Shown here in pieces: positions 18,940 to 27,860 of a stretch of DNA of 64,000 bases. This stretch comes from Rhodanobacteraceae bacterium (GTDB lineage: Bacteria > Pseudomonadota > Gammaproteobacteria > Xanthomonadales > Rhodanobacteraceae). A model generated the notes under the pieces. That model was not told the DNA's origin. It worked only from the letters and a program-made list of their open reading frames with translations, and did not search any database. The translations under genes and the position numbers were made by a program. Numbering within the stretch: the stretch's first letter is position 1; every line of letters starts with the position of its first letter. The stretch lies in contig SCQS01000054.1 of assembly GCA_004299705.1 (NCBI GenBank), positions 124,001 to 188,000 of the forward strand, in the 5' to 3' direction.

Positions 18940-20316
18940 ATGGTGGCGTGGCGCTCCGTGTGGGTGGCACTGATCGCGTTGCTGGTGACGGCGGCGGCTT
19001 TCGCGGGCGCAACCGATTCGCCGATGGCGCATCCCGTCGTCGTGGTACTGCGCGTGGATGGCGCGATCAGCCCGGCCAGCGCGGCTTACGTGGTGCGCGG
19101 CATCGGGCAGGCCGATGCGAGGCACGCCGCGGCGATCGTGCTGGAACTGGACACGCCGGGTGGACTTTCCAGTTCCATGCGCGAGATCATCAAGGCGATC
19201 CTGGCATCACCGGTACCGGTGATCGGTTATGTCGCACCATCCGGTGCACGCGCCGCCAGTGCCGGTACTTACATCATGTACGCCTGCCACGTCGCGGTGA
19301 TGGCGCCGGCAACGAACATTGGCGCGGCGACACCGGTTTCTCTGACCGGCGGCGGTGGCGCGCCGCTGCCTTCTTCCAGCAGCGGCAAGGCCGCGTCCGC
19401 GCCCACCGAAAGCACCGAGATGCGCAAGGTCACCAACGATGCGGTGGCCTATATCCGCGCGCTGGCGGAACGCCGGGGGCGCAACGCCGACTGGGCCGAG
19501 CAGGCCGTGCGCAACGCGGCCAGCGTGTCCGCCGACGAAGCCTTGAAGCTGCACGTGATCGACCTGATCGTACCGGACATCCCGACGCTGCTTGCGGATG
19601 TCGATGGCCGCAGCGTGCAAACCGTCGATGGGGCGCGCGTATTGCACACCCGCGGTGCCGCCATCGAAACCGTCACGCCGGGTCTGCGCAGCCAGTTCCT
19701 CGGCGTGATTGCCAATCCGGAAGTCGCTTACATTTTGCTTTTGATCGGCATCGGCGGGCTGGTGCTGGAAGGCATGCACCCGGGCGGGGTGCTGCCGGGC
19801 GTGGTAGGCGCGATCTGCCTGTTGCTGGCGTTGTATGCGTTCCAGTTGCTGCCGGTGAACTTCGCGGGCCTCGGGCTTATCCTGCTGGGCGTGATCCTGA
19901 TCGTTTCCGAAGCCTTCGTGCCGGCCTACGGCGTACTCGGCACCGGCGGGGTGATTTCCTTCGTGATCGGTTCGGTGATCCTGATGCATACGGGCGTACC
20001 CGGTTACGGCGTCGCGATTCCGGTGGTGGTCGGCGTTGCGATCGCGGCTGCCGGGATCCTGGCCGGGATCGTGTGGATGGCGATGCGCTCGCACCGAAGG
20101 CCTGTGGTGAGTGGCCGCGAGCAGATGGTCGGTGCCAGTGCCGAGGTCGTCACCGATTTCGACGGCGGGCGTGGATTCGTGCACCTGCACGGTGAACGCT
20201 GGCAGGCGCAGTCGGACGTTCCGTTGCAACGTGGCCAACGCGTGGTCGTGGCCGGCATGCACGGGTTGGTGCTGGACGTACAACCCGCGCCTGAATCAAA
20301 GGAGACATTGCCGTGA
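18940..20316 (+). CDS. NfeD-family membrane serine protease
   Basis: 458 residues from ATG at 18940. Signal or anchor segment 1-24, then a ClpP-like protease domain (about 31-215): [26 protein letters not shown] (oxyanion region), and [12 protein letters not shown] with the nucleophile Ser107. The family segment [20 protein letters not shown] follows. About five membrane helices lie at roughly 245-400 ([19 protein letters not shown] is diagnostic), and a C-terminal OB-fold NfeD domain ends the protein. Archaeal relatives cleave the partner stomatin. The stomatin-like gene follows with a four-base overlap, the classic NfeD-slipin operon. It was once called a nodulation efficiency protein. Confidence 0.93.
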   Translation: MVAWRSVWVALIALLVTAAAFAGATDSPMAHPVVVVLRVDGAISPASAAYVVRGIGQADARHAAAIVLELDTPGGLSSSMREIIKAILASPVPVIGYVAPSGARAASAGTYIMYACHVAVMAPATNIGAATPVSLTGGGGAPLPSSSSGKAASAPTESTEMRKVTNDAVAYIRALAERRGRNADWAEQAVRNAASVSADEALKLHVIDLIVPDIPTLLADVDGRSVQTVDGARVLHTRGAAIETVTPGLRSQFLGVIANPEVAYILLLIGIGGLVLEGMHPGGVLPGVVGAICLLLALYAFQLLPVNFAGLGLILLGVILIVSEAFVPAYGVLGTGGVISFVIGSVILMHTGVPGYGVAIPVVVGVAIAAAGILAGIVWMAMRSHRRPVVSGREQMVGASAEVVTDFDGGRGFVHLHGERWQAQSDVPLQRGQRVVVAGMHGLVLDVQPAPESKETLP

Positions 20317-21098
20317 GCGTTTATCCCATCATCGTCGTGATCGTGGTGATCGTGCTGATCATCCTGTTTTCGTCGTTGAAGATCCTGCGCGAATACCAAC
20401 GCGGCGTGATCTTCCTGTTCGGGCATTTCCAGGCCGTGAAGGGGCCGGGCATCATCGTGCTGATCCCGATCATGCAGCAGATGGTGCGGATCGACCTGCG
20501 CACCATCGTGATGCCGGTGCCGCCGCAGGACGTGATCTCGCGCGACAACGTGCCGGTGAAAGTCGATGCGATGATCCTGTTCCGGGTGATCGATCCCGAG
20601 AAGGCCGTGATCCAGGTCGAGGATGCGCGCGAGGCCACCAGCCAGTTGGCTCAGACCACGCTGCGTTCGGTGCTGGGCCAGCACGAATTGGACGAGATGC
20701 TGAGCGCCCGCGACAAGCTCAACCACGACATCCAGATGATCCTGGACCAGCACACCGACGCCTGGGGCATCAAGGTATCCAACGTCGAGATCAAGCAGGT
20801 CGATCTCGACGACAACATGGTGCGCGCGATCGCACGCCAGGCCGAGGCCGAGCGCCAGCGACGGGCCAAGGTCATCAACGCCGAAGGCGAGCTGCAGGCG
20901 TCGGAGAAACTGATGCAGGCCGCGCAGACGCTGATGCAACAGCCGCAGTCGATCCAGTTGCGCTACCTGCAGACGCTGGTGGAGGTGGCCGGCGACAAGA
21001 CCACCACCATCGCCTTCCCGCTGCCGCTGGATCTGTTGGAACCCCTGCTGGGCAGGGGGCGCAAGGCTGCAGGTGGCGATAAACCCGTGGACGCCTAG
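20313..21098 (+). CDS. Slipin (stomatin/prohibitin family)
   Basis: 261 residues, start GTG overlapping the NfeD stop (GTGA). One N-terminal membrane hairpin (about 3-22, [17 protein letters not shown]), then the SPFH/band-7 domain: [81 protein letters not shown] charged helix rich in Glu, Ala and Arg ([20 protein letters not shown]) forms the oligomerisation coil. It probably organises membrane microdomains as a ring with NfeD, stabilising membrane proteins under stress. The pair is followed by a hairpin. Confidence 0.93.
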   Translation: MSVYPIIVVIVVIVLIILFSSLKILREYQRGVIFLFGHFQAVKGPGIIVLIPIMQQMVRIDLRTIVMPVPPQDVISRDNVPVKVDAMILFRVIDPEKAVIQVEDAREATSQLAQTTLRSVLGQHELDEMLSARDKLNHDIQMILDQHTDAWGIKVSNVEIKQVDLDDNMVRAIARQAEAERQRRAKVINAEGELQASEKLMQAAQTLMQQPQSIQLRYLQTLVEVAGDKTTTIAFPLPLDLLEPLLGRGRKAAGGDKPVDA

Positions 21099-21104
21099 AA
21101 ACGG

Positions 21105-21126
21105 CAGGGCGGGTGATAACCCGCCG
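21105..21126. terminator. GGCGGGT hairpin between convergent slipin and sensor genes
   Basis: GGGCGGGTGATAACCCGCC forms a stem of about 7 bp with a short loop. It is also a member of the GGCGGGTGACAACCCGCC-type repeat found again near 36365. There is no T-run, so its role as a terminator is uncertain. Confidence 0.4.
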
Positions 21127-21141
21127 CGTGTCAATCCAAGA

Positions 21142-22065
21142 TCAAACCCGCGCGGACTTCACCAGCAGGTGTTTGGCCAGCGCGCCGTGCGCGTGACCGA
21201 TGGCGCGCACCGTGTGCAGCGTCGCGAACAACAGGAAGAATCCGACGATGAACATGCCGATCGCATCGCCCCAGCCCGGTACGTGCGGCCCGAAGCCCCA
21301 ATTGATCGTCACCTGGCCACCCGCGAAATCGCTGCCCAGCCCGAAGAAGTCGAAGGCCATCGCGATGGGCGTGAACATCAACACCAGCGAAATGCAGGGC
21401 AACACCACGGCGATGATGAAATAGGCAATCCCGAGCGGCAGCATCAGCAGCATGTACAGCAGCATCGACCAGGTGCGCGGGTCGCGCAGCATGTCGCCGA
21501 TCCGCTTCAGCCACGGCCAGTCGCGCTCGACGTAGGGCGGACGGCGCGGCATGCGTACGCCCAGCATGCCTTCGACGATGCGGCTTTCCAGCAGCGACAG
21601 GCCACGCACCGAAGCCATGAACAGCAGGAAGAACGGGATGCCGATCAGTGTGAAAGCGAAGCCCGTGGACAGCGACAGCCCGAGCACTGCCCAGGTGAAA
21701 TAGAAGATGCCGGTGGCCAACGCCAGCAGCATGTAGAACAGCGCGCCATACGTGTGTGGATCGGCGATCACGCCGAAGAACCGCCCGAGTGCGGATTGAC
21801 GTGGACGCGGGCGTGGTGTGCGCAGCGCGCGTGCCACGGTCTGCTCGGTGGTGCGATAAATGTCCGCGACTTCTTCGGGCGCACCGTAGCTGGTCGAGAT
21901 TTTCGCCAGCAACTCGGCTTCGCTCATGCCGGGGTTTTCCGCGAGTTCCGAGCGCAGGTGCTCCTCGGCGTCGTACAGCGCGTCCTGGATCATCGCTGGA
22001 TCGGCGCCGGCCAGCGCGGTGCGCAGTTGCACCAGGTATTCCTTGATGGTTTGCGGCGTGCTCAT
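21142..22065 (-). CDS. Membrane 'sensor' protein with HAAS-like N-terminus
   Basis: 307 residues. The N-terminus (about 1-75: YLVQLRTALAGADPAMIQDA, YDAEEHLRSEL, then SYGAPEEVADIYR) is the HAAS/DUF1700-type helical domain found with PadR regulators. The rest holds two pairs of membrane helices (about 108-128, 132-155, 200-225, 228-250) and a last one near 275-292, the layout of the 'sensor' membrane domain. No kinase part is seen. It lies 4 bases after a PadR gene, the usual pairing. It probably senses or is regulated by membrane signals; the target is unknown. Confidence 0.8.
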   Translation of the reverse strand: MSTPQTIKEYLVQLRTALAGADPAMIQDALYDAEEHLRSELAENPGMSEAELLAKISTSYGAPEEVADIYRTTEQTVARALRTPRPRPRQSALGRFFGVIADPHTYGALFYMLLALATGIFYFTWAVLGLSLSTGFAFTLIGIPFFLLFMASVRGLSLLESRIVEGMLGVRMPRRPPYVERDWPWLKRIGDMLRDPRTWSMLLYMLLMLPLGIAYFIIAVVLPCISLVLMFTPIAMAFDFFGLGSDFAGGQVTINWGFGPHVPGWGDAIGMFIVGFFLLFATLHTVRAIGHAHGALAKHLLVKSARV

Positions 22066-22069
22066 GGCG

Positions 22070-22426
22070 TCAGTCCTTCAGGATCGAATCGACAAAGCTG
22101 CGGGTGGAGTTCCATGCGCCAGTCCATTCGCGCAACACTTTTCTTCCGAGCGGGGTGATGCGGTAGTAGCGGCGTGGTGGCCCGGCTTCGGATGGCTCGA
22201 CGAACGTGTCCAGCAGTTCCGCCGCACTGAGGTTCCGCAACACCGGGTACAGCGCGCTTTGCTTGCCGACCAGCACGCCGCCGGCGTCGTGTTCGAGACG
22301 CTTGGCGATCTGGTAGCCGTACAACGGCTCGCGCGCCGCCGCCAGGACCGCCAGCAGCACCAACGACACCGTCCCGGCGGCCAGCTCCTTCTCGAACTTC
22401 TTCAGGTGTGCGTCCGTGTCGGTCAT
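22070..22426 (-). CDS. PadR-family transcriptional regulator
   Basis: 118 residues. Winged helix-turn-helix with the PadR hallmarks: LVLLAVLAAAREPLYGYQIA, KRLEHDAGGVLVGKQSALYP, VLRNLSAAELLDTFV, and the wing PPRRYYRITPLGRKVLREWT. The short C-terminus dimerises. It is co-transcribed with the membrane protein downstream (4-base gap) and probably represses that pair. A perfect 14-bp palindrome at 22459-22472, 33 bases upstream of the start, is the best operator candidate. Confidence 0.93.
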   Translation of the reverse strand: MTDTDAHLKKFEKELAAGTVSLVLLAVLAAAREPLYGYQIAKRLEHDAGGVLVGKQSALYPVLRNLSAAELLDTFVEPSEAGPPRRYYRITPLGRKVLREWTGAWNSTRSFVDSILKD

Positions 22427-22458
22427 TGCAACGCGCTTGCATGCTTCATAGTCACGAC

Positions 22459-22472
22459 TGCACTATAGTGCA
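22459..22472. promoter_or_regulatory. Candidate PadR operator, perfect 14-bp palindrome
   Basis: TGCACTATAGTGCA reads the same on both strands and contains CTATAG, which could serve as a -10 on either strand. PadR proteins typically bind such palindromes over their own promoters. No good -35 is seen. Confidence 0.55.
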
Positions 22473-22612
22473 CTTGATAATAGATGCATGGGCCTGAAGT
22501 CATGGGTCCGACGTCATGGGTCGTCAGTCATGCTTCCCATGGCGTGCGGAGGGCGCATACTGCAAGCGTGGCTGCATGGCAACGGCCGTCAAGGGACGGC
22601 GAGGAGACACAG

Positions 22613-22891
22613 ATGCTCGAACTCGGGATAGTGGCGTTCTTCGTGTTCGGCGCGTGCTGGCTGTTCGGCGCGCTGCTCGCTGGCCTGCTCAAACTGACGT
22701 TCGGATTTTTCGGCGTGTTGTTCGGCGGCCTGTTCGGGCTGTTCACCTTCGGCCTGGTTGCATTGCTGGTGGTGCCGATCGTGCTGCTCGCGCTGCTGCC
22801 GTTGCTGATGCCCGCGTTGTGCGTCGCGGTGGTGGTGTGGTTGATCGTGCACGCGTCGCGTTCGAACCCGGCGACGCCGACCACGCACTGA
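22613..22891 (+). CDS. Small integral membrane protein, unknown
   Basis: 92 residues from ATG at 22613, preceded by a good ribosome site (GAGGAGA). About 80% hydrophobic: MLELGIVAFFVFGACWLFGA, LLKLTFGFFGVLFGGLFGLF, TFGLVALLVVPIVLLALLPL, LCVAVVVWLIVHASR, giving three to four membrane segments rich in Gly, Phe and Leu, then a short polar tail. I do not recognise a family. The longer frame upstream is not supported. It is divergent from padR and ends 29 bases before the convergent DUF488 gene. Confidence 0.65.
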   Translation: MLELGIVAFFVFGACWLFGALLAGLLKLTFGFFGVLFGGLFGLFTFGLVALLVVPIVLLALLPLLMPALCVAVVVWLIVHASRSNPATPTTH

Positions 22892-22920
22892 TTGCATGAC
22901 GCGCGTCTGCCGATGATGCA

Positions 22921-23508
22921 TCAGGCGTTCGGGTCGATCGGCAGTTCCTGCTGATCACCCGAATAGTCCAGCCGGCCATCCACGACCCGTGCGGCCGAGG
23001 TGTACGGATGCTCGCCGGGGTTCCCCGGCCCGGTGATGTGCAGCACGCGGGTGCCATGCAGCTTGAACACGTCCGAGATCAACCCGCGGTGGCAGCGCCA
23101 CCACACCGCTTCGGCGCACATGATCGCGGTGCGTTTGCGCGTTGCGAGCGCCTTCAAGCGTTCGATGCCTGCATGGAACGCCTCGGTCTGCATGTAGTCG
23201 GCGTAGCCGCGGAATGCGGGGTGCCGCCACGCGGTGCTGGGCGAGTCCGGTTGCACCTTGCGACGTCCGCCGAGTTCGGTGAAGGGCTGGTAATCAATAC
23301 CAGCAGCACGCAATGCCTGTCGCAACGGTTCGACGTTGAAATGCGGATATTTGCGTGAGCCCGGGAAGTGGCGCACATCGGCCAGCACTTCGATCTTGTT
23401 TGCTTGCAACAGTGCAAGGTATTCATCGAGGCTGCGGGTCGAGTGGCCGATGGTCCACAGAGTTTCCGGCCAGGTTGCGTCAGGTGATGTATGCGTTGCG
23501 TGTTGCAT
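22921..23508 (-). CDS. DUF488 family protein
   Basis: 195 residues. The DUF488 motifs are seen: LWTIGHSTRSLDEYLALLQA, VLADVRHFPGSRKYPHFN, and the Cys-rich AIMCAEAVWWRCHRGLISDV. Function unproved; the CAE...WWRCHR region looks like an active or metal site. It is divergent from yggS, with about 60 bases between. I cannot name a pathway. Confidence 0.85.
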   Translation of the reverse strand: MQHATHTSPDATWPETLWTIGHSTRSLDEYLALLQANKIEVLADVRHFPGSRKYPHFNVEPLRQALRAAGIDYQPFTELGGRRKVQPDSPSTAWRHPAFRGYADYMQTEAFHAGIERLKALATRKRTAIMCAEAVWWRCHRGLISDVFKLHGTRVLHITGPGNPGEHPYTSAARVVDGRLDYSGDQQELPIDPNA

Positions 23509-23555
23509 CGGGCCAGCATACGCGGTTGCGCGGGAGGCGCGCGCGCGATGTTGTC

Positions 23556-23561
23556 TATACT
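23556..23561 (+). promoter_or_regulatory. -10 box placing the yggS transcript start at its ATG
   Basis: TATACT ends six bases before the start codon; no ribosome site is present between. A typical initiation 6-7 bases after the -10 falls on the ATG itself. Confidence 0.45.
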
Positions 23562-23567
23562 GGACGG

Positions 23568-24335
23568 ATGACGACTTACACCACCGCCAACACCGTCGAT
23601 GAGTTCCGGCAGCACCTTGCCGACGTGCAGGCGCGCATCGCCGCGGCGTGTGCGAAGGCCAGGCGCGATCCCGCTGGCGTGCGCCTGCTGCCGGTCAGCA
23701 AGACCGTTCCGGAAACGCGCATCCGCAACGCTTACGCCGCGGGTTGCCGCTCGCTGGGAGAAAACAAGGTGCAGGAAGCGCACCGCAAGTGGCAGGCATT
23801 GTCGTCCGAGTTGCCCGGTCTGCGCTGGGCAATCATCGGGCACCTGCAGACCAACAAGACCAAGCTGGTCGCGGAGTTCGCATCCGAGTTCCAGGCGCTG
23901 GACAGCCTGCGCGTGGCCGAGGCCTTGGACAAGCGACTGCAGGCACTGGGCCGCTCATTGGATGTATTGGTACAAGTCAACACCTCGAACGAGGCAAGCA
24001 AGTTCGGCTTGCCGCCGGACGAAGTGGCGGGGTTCGTGAAACAGCTTCCGGCATTTTCGTCGTTGCGCGTGCGCGGCTTGATGACACTCGCGCTGTTTTC
24101 CGACGATGCGGCGAAGGTGCGTCCCTGCTTCGTGCGCCTGCGGAACCTGCGCGATCGTTTGCGCCAGTCCGCACCGGACGGTATTGCGATGGACGAACTC
24201 TCGATGGGCATGTCCGGCGATTACGCACTCGCGATCGAGGAAGGCTCGACGATCGTGCGCGTGGGCCAGGCAATCTTCGGCGCACGGGCGACGCCCGACA
24301 GCGCCTATTGGCCGGCGTCCGGCGAGCACGGGTGA
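23568..24335 (+). CDS. yggS: PLP homeostasis protein (YggS/PLPBP family)
   Basis: 255 residues. Binds pyridoxal 5'-phosphate and buffers PLP and amino acid pools. The PLP lysine is Lys45 in RLLPVSKTVP. Other family motifs: GCRSLGENKVQEA, WAIIGHLQTNKTK, VLVQVNTSNEASKFGL, VRGLMTLALFSDD, LSMGMSGDYALAIEEGSTIV and RVGQAIFG. The longer open frame upstream overlaps DUF488 and is a shadow. TATACT (23556-23561) ends only six bases before the ATG at 23568, so the message would start at or near the start codon and may be leaderless. Its stop abuts the stop of the convergent TraB gene. Confidence 0.95.
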   Translation: MTTYTTANTVDEFRQHLADVQARIAAACAKARRDPAGVRLLPVSKTVPETRIRNAYAAGCRSLGENKVQEAHRKWQALSSELPGLRWAIIGHLQTNKTKLVAEFASEFQALDSLRVAEALDKRLQALGRSLDVLVQVNTSNEASKFGLPPDEVAGFVKQLPAFSSLRVRGLMTLALFSDDAAKVRPCFVRLRNLRDRLRQSAPDGIAMDELSMGMSGDYALAIEEGSTIVRVGQAIFGARATPDSAYWPASGEHG

Positions 24336-25562
24336 CTACAGCAAGCGGGTGAATATGGTGACGCCGGCGAGGTATTCGCCGGCGATGGTGCCGAGGTTGG
24401 TGAGCATGAACACCAGCAGGGTGCGCGCGACGCGGTTGCGCCACCAGCCAGAGACGTGTAGCAGGTCGTGGCGCAGCGACTGGAAATCCGCGACGCGCGG
24501 CTTGCGCAGCCACGCCTCGACCATGCCGGAGAATACGCCGGACGACAGCCCCGGCGGCCGCAGCGGTTTCAGCGGACCCATGACCGCCGCGGTCAACACC
24601 GACAAGGGGTGTCCGCCCGCGACCGCTGCGCCGATCGCGCTCAATACCGCGGTGTAAATCACCCAGTCGCGCAGCGCGTGCCAGCCCATCGCGGCGTTGC
24701 GCCAGAACAGGAAGCCGATCGCGATGGCGATTGCGAGCATCACCGCGATCCCGAAGTATTTCGGCCACTTCGGTGCCGGCAGTTTCTCGGCCAGCGGTTC
24801 GATTACCGAGCGCGGCGGTTGCTGTTGCGCGCCAAGCTCGCGTTGGATCCCGGCCAGGTGCCCCGCGCCAATCACCACCAGCACGCGTTTGGCTGCGGGG
24901 TTCTGCGACGATTCCTCGCGCAGGCGCGCGGCCATGAAACGATCGCGCTCGCCGATCAACGCTTCGTAGAGCGGCTTGGATTCGCGGGCGAATTCGCCGA
25001 ACGCGCCTTCCAGGATGTCGCCTTGTTTCAGTTTCTCGATCTCGGCCTCGTCGATGTCTTCGCGCGAGAATACGCTGGCGATCAGGCTGCCGATGATGCC
25101 GATGCGATCCCGAAAGCGAACGCCGCGATAGGCGTGGTTGAGGGTGATGCCGATTTCGCGATCGACCAGCCACAGCGGCAGGCCGCGCGCGTCGGCAGCA
25201 GCCATCGCGGCTTTCATCTCGGCGCCGGGTTCGATCCCGTACTGCTCGGCGATGCGTTGCTGGAACGACGACAGCGCCAACGACGCGAACACCATCCCGG
25301 CCTTGCCGGTGCGGATCACGGAAAACAGGTCCATCTTCGCGAACGCCTCGGGATCGCGCATGCCGCGCGCACGGCTTTCGCACAATTCAATCGCGATCGC
25401 GTCGAACGATTCGCGTTCGACCGCGGCTTTCACGGCCTCGACCGAGGCGCGCGACACGTGCGCAGTGCCGAGCAGGACGTATTCGATGCCATCCCGTTCG
25501 ACGCGGGCGATTGGCTGGTCGTGTAATGGGTTGTCGTGTCCGGATTGAACTTCGGCGTTCAA
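24336..25562 (-). CDS. TraB/PrgY family membrane protein
   Basis: 408 residues. The N-terminal TraB domain shows YVLLGTAHVSRASVEAVKAA, AIELCESRARGMRDPEAF, LVDREIGITLNHAYR and VLVVIGAGHLAGIQREL, with the conserved His residues of the GTAHVS and GAGH motifs. The C-terminus has four or five hydrophobic segments (about 265-282, 300-320, 322-340, 375-400). Relatives (Enterococcus TraB/PrgY, archaeal homologues) block or degrade peptide pheromones or may be metal-dependent proteases; here the role is unknown. It lies back to back with yggS: the stop codons are adjacent with no space for a terminator. Confidence 0.88.
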   Translation of the reverse strand: MNAEVQSGHDNPLHDQPIARVERDGIEYVLLGTAHVSRASVEAVKAAVERESFDAIAIELCESRARGMRDPEAFAKMDLFSVIRTGKAGMVFASLALSSFQQRIAEQYGIEPGAEMKAAMAAADARGLPLWLVDREIGITLNHAYRGVRFRDRIGIIGSLIASVFSREDIDEAEIEKLKQGDILEGAFGEFARESKPLYEALIGERDRFMAARLREESSQNPAAKRVLVVIGAGHLAGIQRELGAQQQPPRSVIEPLAEKLPAPKWPKYFGIAVMLAIAIAIGFLFWRNAAMGWHALRDWVIYTAVLSAIGAAVAGGHPLSVLTAAVMGPLKPLRPPGLSSGVFSGMVEAWLRKPRVADFQSLRHDLLHVSGWWRNRVARTLLVFMLTNLGTIAGEYLAGVTIFTRLL

Positions 25563-25583
25563 GGCAAACTCTGCAGGTCTTGC

Positions 25584-25660
25584 CGTTCGCCCTTCGATAC
25601 CTCAGGGCGAACGACCGGTTTTCAGCACCCGTTCGTGGCGAGGCATCGAACCACGAACGG
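25584..25660. repeat. Two GTTCG-type inverted repeats downstream of aguB
   Basis: CGTTCGCCCT...AGGGCGAACG (25584-25613) and CCGTTCGTGG...CCACGAACGG (25629-25660) are two adjacent perfect 10-bp stems with loops of 10-12 bases. They lie between aguB and traB and could act as RNA processing or termination hairpins. This style of repeat is common in xanthomonads. Confidence 0.65.
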
Positions 25661-25695
25661 ACATCGGGGAATGTGGACTCCGGGAGTATGCGGGA

Positions 25696-26586
25696 TCAAT
25701 CCCGAAACCGCTTGGTCAGATCGCCATACGCATCGATGCGGCGATCGCGCAGGAATGGCCAGATGCGGCGCACGGCTTCGCTGCGTGCCATGTCGATGTC
25801 GGCGATCAGCAGTTCGCGCGAGTCGTCGTTCGCGCGCGCGAGGATTTCGCCCTGCGGTCCGGCGACGAAGCTGGAGCCCCAGAACTGTGCGCCGCGGCCT
25901 TCGCCGTCGGGTGCCGGCTCGAAACCGACCCGGTTGCAAGCGAGCAGCGGCAGGCCATTGGCTACGGCGTGGCCGCGCTGCACGGTGATCCAGGCTTCGC
26001 GTTGGCGATCCTTCTCATCCTGCGGGTCGGCGGGATCCCAGCCGATCGCGGTCGGATACAACAACAGTTCCGCGCTGGCCAACGCCATCAGGCGCGCGGC
26101 TTCGGGGTACCACTGGTCCCAGCACACCAGCACGCCGAGTTTTCCGACGGAAGTCTCGATGGGGTGAAAACCGAGGTCGCCAGGCGTGAAGTAGAACTTC
26201 TCGTAGTAGGCCGGGTCGTCCGGAATGTGCATCTTGCGGTACGTGCCCGCGATCGCATCCGAACGATCGAACACCACCGCGGTGTTGTGGTACAGCCCGG
26301 CGGCGCGGCGTTCGAACAGCGAGGCCACGACAACGAGTTTCAATTCCGCCGCGAGCTTGCCGATCCGTTCGGTGGACGGGCCGGGAATCGATTCCGCGCG
26401 GTCGAACTCATCCGCAGACTCGTGCTGGCAAAAATACGGGCCGTTGTGGATTTCCTGCAGCAACACCAGTTGCGCGCCGGCCTTCGCGGCTTCGCGCAGG
26501 CCCGCCTCGATGGCTTCGAGGTTCGCGGCGACGCTGCCGCGATCGCGTTCCTGCAGCAAGGCAACTTTGAGAAATTTAGAGGTCAT
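25696..26586 (-). CDS. aguB: N-carbamoylputrescine amidohydrolase
   Basis: 296 residues, nitrilase superfamily. Converts N-carbamoylputrescine to putrescine, CO2 and ammonia. The Glu-Lys-Cys triad is seen as Glu45 (VLLQEIHNGPYFCQ), Lys118 (GTYRKMHIPDD) and Cys155 (LVCWDQWYPEAARLMA). Substrate-side motifs KFYFTPGDLGF and NRVGFEP are typical of AguB. It follows aguA in the same direction, separated by a repeat of about 87 bases, so the two form the agmatine-to-putrescine route. Confidence 0.95.
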   Translation of the reverse strand: MTSKFLKVALLQERDRGSVAANLEAIEAGLREAAKAGAQLVLLQEIHNGPYFCQHESADEFDRAESIPGPSTERIGKLAAELKLVVVASLFERRAAGLYHNTAVVFDRSDAIAGTYRKMHIPDDPAYYEKFYFTPGDLGFHPIETSVGKLGVLVCWDQWYPEAARLMALASAELLLYPTAIGWDPADPQDEKDRQREAWITVQRGHAVANGLPLLACNRVGFEPAPDGEGRGAQFWGSSFVAGPQGEILARANDDSRELLIADIDMARSEAVRRIWPFLRDRRIDAYGDLTKRFRD

Positions 26587-26601
26587 GCAGAAAGGCTTTC
26601 A

Positions 26602-26688
26602 GTCCGCGAATGAACGCAAACAACGTAAATGAAGAGCAATGGTAAAGCAGTCTGCTCTATTGGCGTTCATTTGCGTTCATTTGCGGAC
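26602..26688. repeat. Family D inverted-repeat element, copy 1
   Basis: GTCCGCGAATGAACGCAAAC at one end faces CATTTGCGTTCATTTGCGGAC at the other. Each arm repeats a GAACGCAAA-type word, so it has direct and inverted repeats. It fills the aguA-aguB gap. A second copy is at 59730-59808. Confidence 0.8.
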
Positions 26689-26702
26689 AACGTAGCTGTT
26701 GT

Positions 26703-27743
26703 TCAAGCCAGAACGCCGTCGGGCAGCTGCATCGTCATGCAATGCAGGCTGCCGTTCTGCCAGATCAGCGGGCGGCAGGGGATCTGCACAACTTTTCGAC
26801 CCGGGTGCGCAAGCTCGATGGTCCTGGCGGCGGCGGCGTCAACCACGTCGCCGTAGGCCGGCACCAGTACCGCGCCGTTGACGATCAGGTAGTTCGCGTA
26901 GGACGCCGCAAGCCGGCGGCCCTCGTCGAGGATGGGTTTGGGCCAGGGCAGGTCGAACAGGCGATAAGGCTTGCCCTCGATCGTGCGCAGAGTCTCCAAT
27001 TCGCGGCGCATGGCGGCAAGTTCCGCGTAATGCGGGTCGTCGGGATCGCTGCAGGCCTGGAACACGATCGCGTCGTCGGGCGCGAAGCGGGCGAGGGTGT
27101 CGATGTGCGCGTCGGTGTCGTCGCCTTGCAGGTAGCCGTGGTCCAGCCACAGCACGCGCCCGGCCGACAGCGAATCGCGCAGGGTTTGTTCGATCCGTGC
27201 ACGCGATTGGTCCGGATGACGCTGGTGCAGGCAACGCCAGGTGGTCAGGATCGTGCCGCGTCCATCCGATTCGATCGCGCCGCCTTCCAGTGCCCAGTCG
27301 ATGCGCTGGTGTTCCGCATCGCGGCGGAACACGCCGCGTTCGATCAGCCCAGCAACCAGTGCGTCGTCCAGCGATGCCTCGAACTTGCCGCCCCAGCCCG
27401 TGAAACGGAAATCCAGCAACACGGGCCGTCCATTGCCATCAAGCAAAATGATCGGGCCCGAATCGCGCAGCCAGGTATCGTCGTAGGGAATCCCGACGAA
27501 GCGCACGCGCGCGAGATCGGCGCCCGCATCGCGCAGGCATTCGGCCGCGTGCGCGCCGATTTCGGCATCGGGCGCGCACACGATGGCGGTTTCGAAGTGG
27601 GAGATCGCGGCGATCAGCGTGGCGCAGGTGTCTTCGACGGCATCCAGCCGCGCGGCCCAGTCGGTGCCGGCATGCGGCCACGCCAGCAGCACCGCGGATT
27701 GCGGCTCCCATTCGGCAGGCAGTCGCAAGGGTGTTGTGGTCAT
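26703..27743 (-). CDS. aguA: Agmatine deiminase
   Basis: 346 residues from ATG at 27743 (MTTTPLRLPAEWEPQSAVLL); hydrolyses agmatine to N-carbamoylputrescine and ammonia. Peptidyl-arginine deiminase fold with catalytic Asp94 (WLRDSGPI), His213 (DAHIDTLARF) and the nucleophile Cys335 (GSLHCMTMQLP). ALEGGAIESDGRGTILTTWR is family-specific. The open frame continues about 39 residues upstream, but that part translates a dRS3-like repeat (VIPAQAGIQ...RLRGHDG) and is not the true start. First gene of the aguA-aguB pair. Confidence 0.95.
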   Translation of the reverse strand: MTTTPLRLPAEWEPQSAVLLAWPHAGTDWAARLDAVEDTCATLIAAISHFETAIVCAPDAEIGAHAAECLRDAGADLARVRFVGIPYDDTWLRDSGPIILLDGNGRPVLLDFRFTGWGGKFEASLDDALVAGLIERGVFRRDAEHQRIDWALEGGAIESDGRGTILTTWRCLHQRHPDQSRARIEQTLRDSLSAGRVLWLDHGYLQGDDTDAHIDTLARFAPDDAIVFQACSDPDDPHYAELAAMRRELETLRTIEGKPYRLFDLPWPKPILDEGRRLAASYANYLIVNGAVLVPAYGDVVDAAAARTIELAHPGRKVVQIPCRPLIWQNGSLHCMTMQLPDGVLA

Positions 27744-27769
27744 GATGAATTCGGGGATTTCTGATTTGC

Positions 27770-27837
27770 CGTCATGCCCGCGAAGGCGGGCATCCATTGA
27801 AACGGACATTTGGATTCCCGCTTGCGCGGGAATGACG
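27770..27837. repeat. Family B (dRS3-like) element, copy 3
   Basis: It begins CGTCATGCCCGCGAAGGCGGG and ends CGCGGGAATGACG. It lies directly upstream of aguA and creates a false N-terminal extension of the aguA frame. Confidence 0.75.
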
Positions 27838-27860
27838 CCGCTGAGGTTGTTCAGACGCAC

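Noticed and set aside
27744-27860. Extra 39 residues upstream of aguA
   Set aside because: They translate the family B repeat (VIPAQAGIQ, RLRGHDG); AguA homologues start at MTTTPLRLP-like positions.
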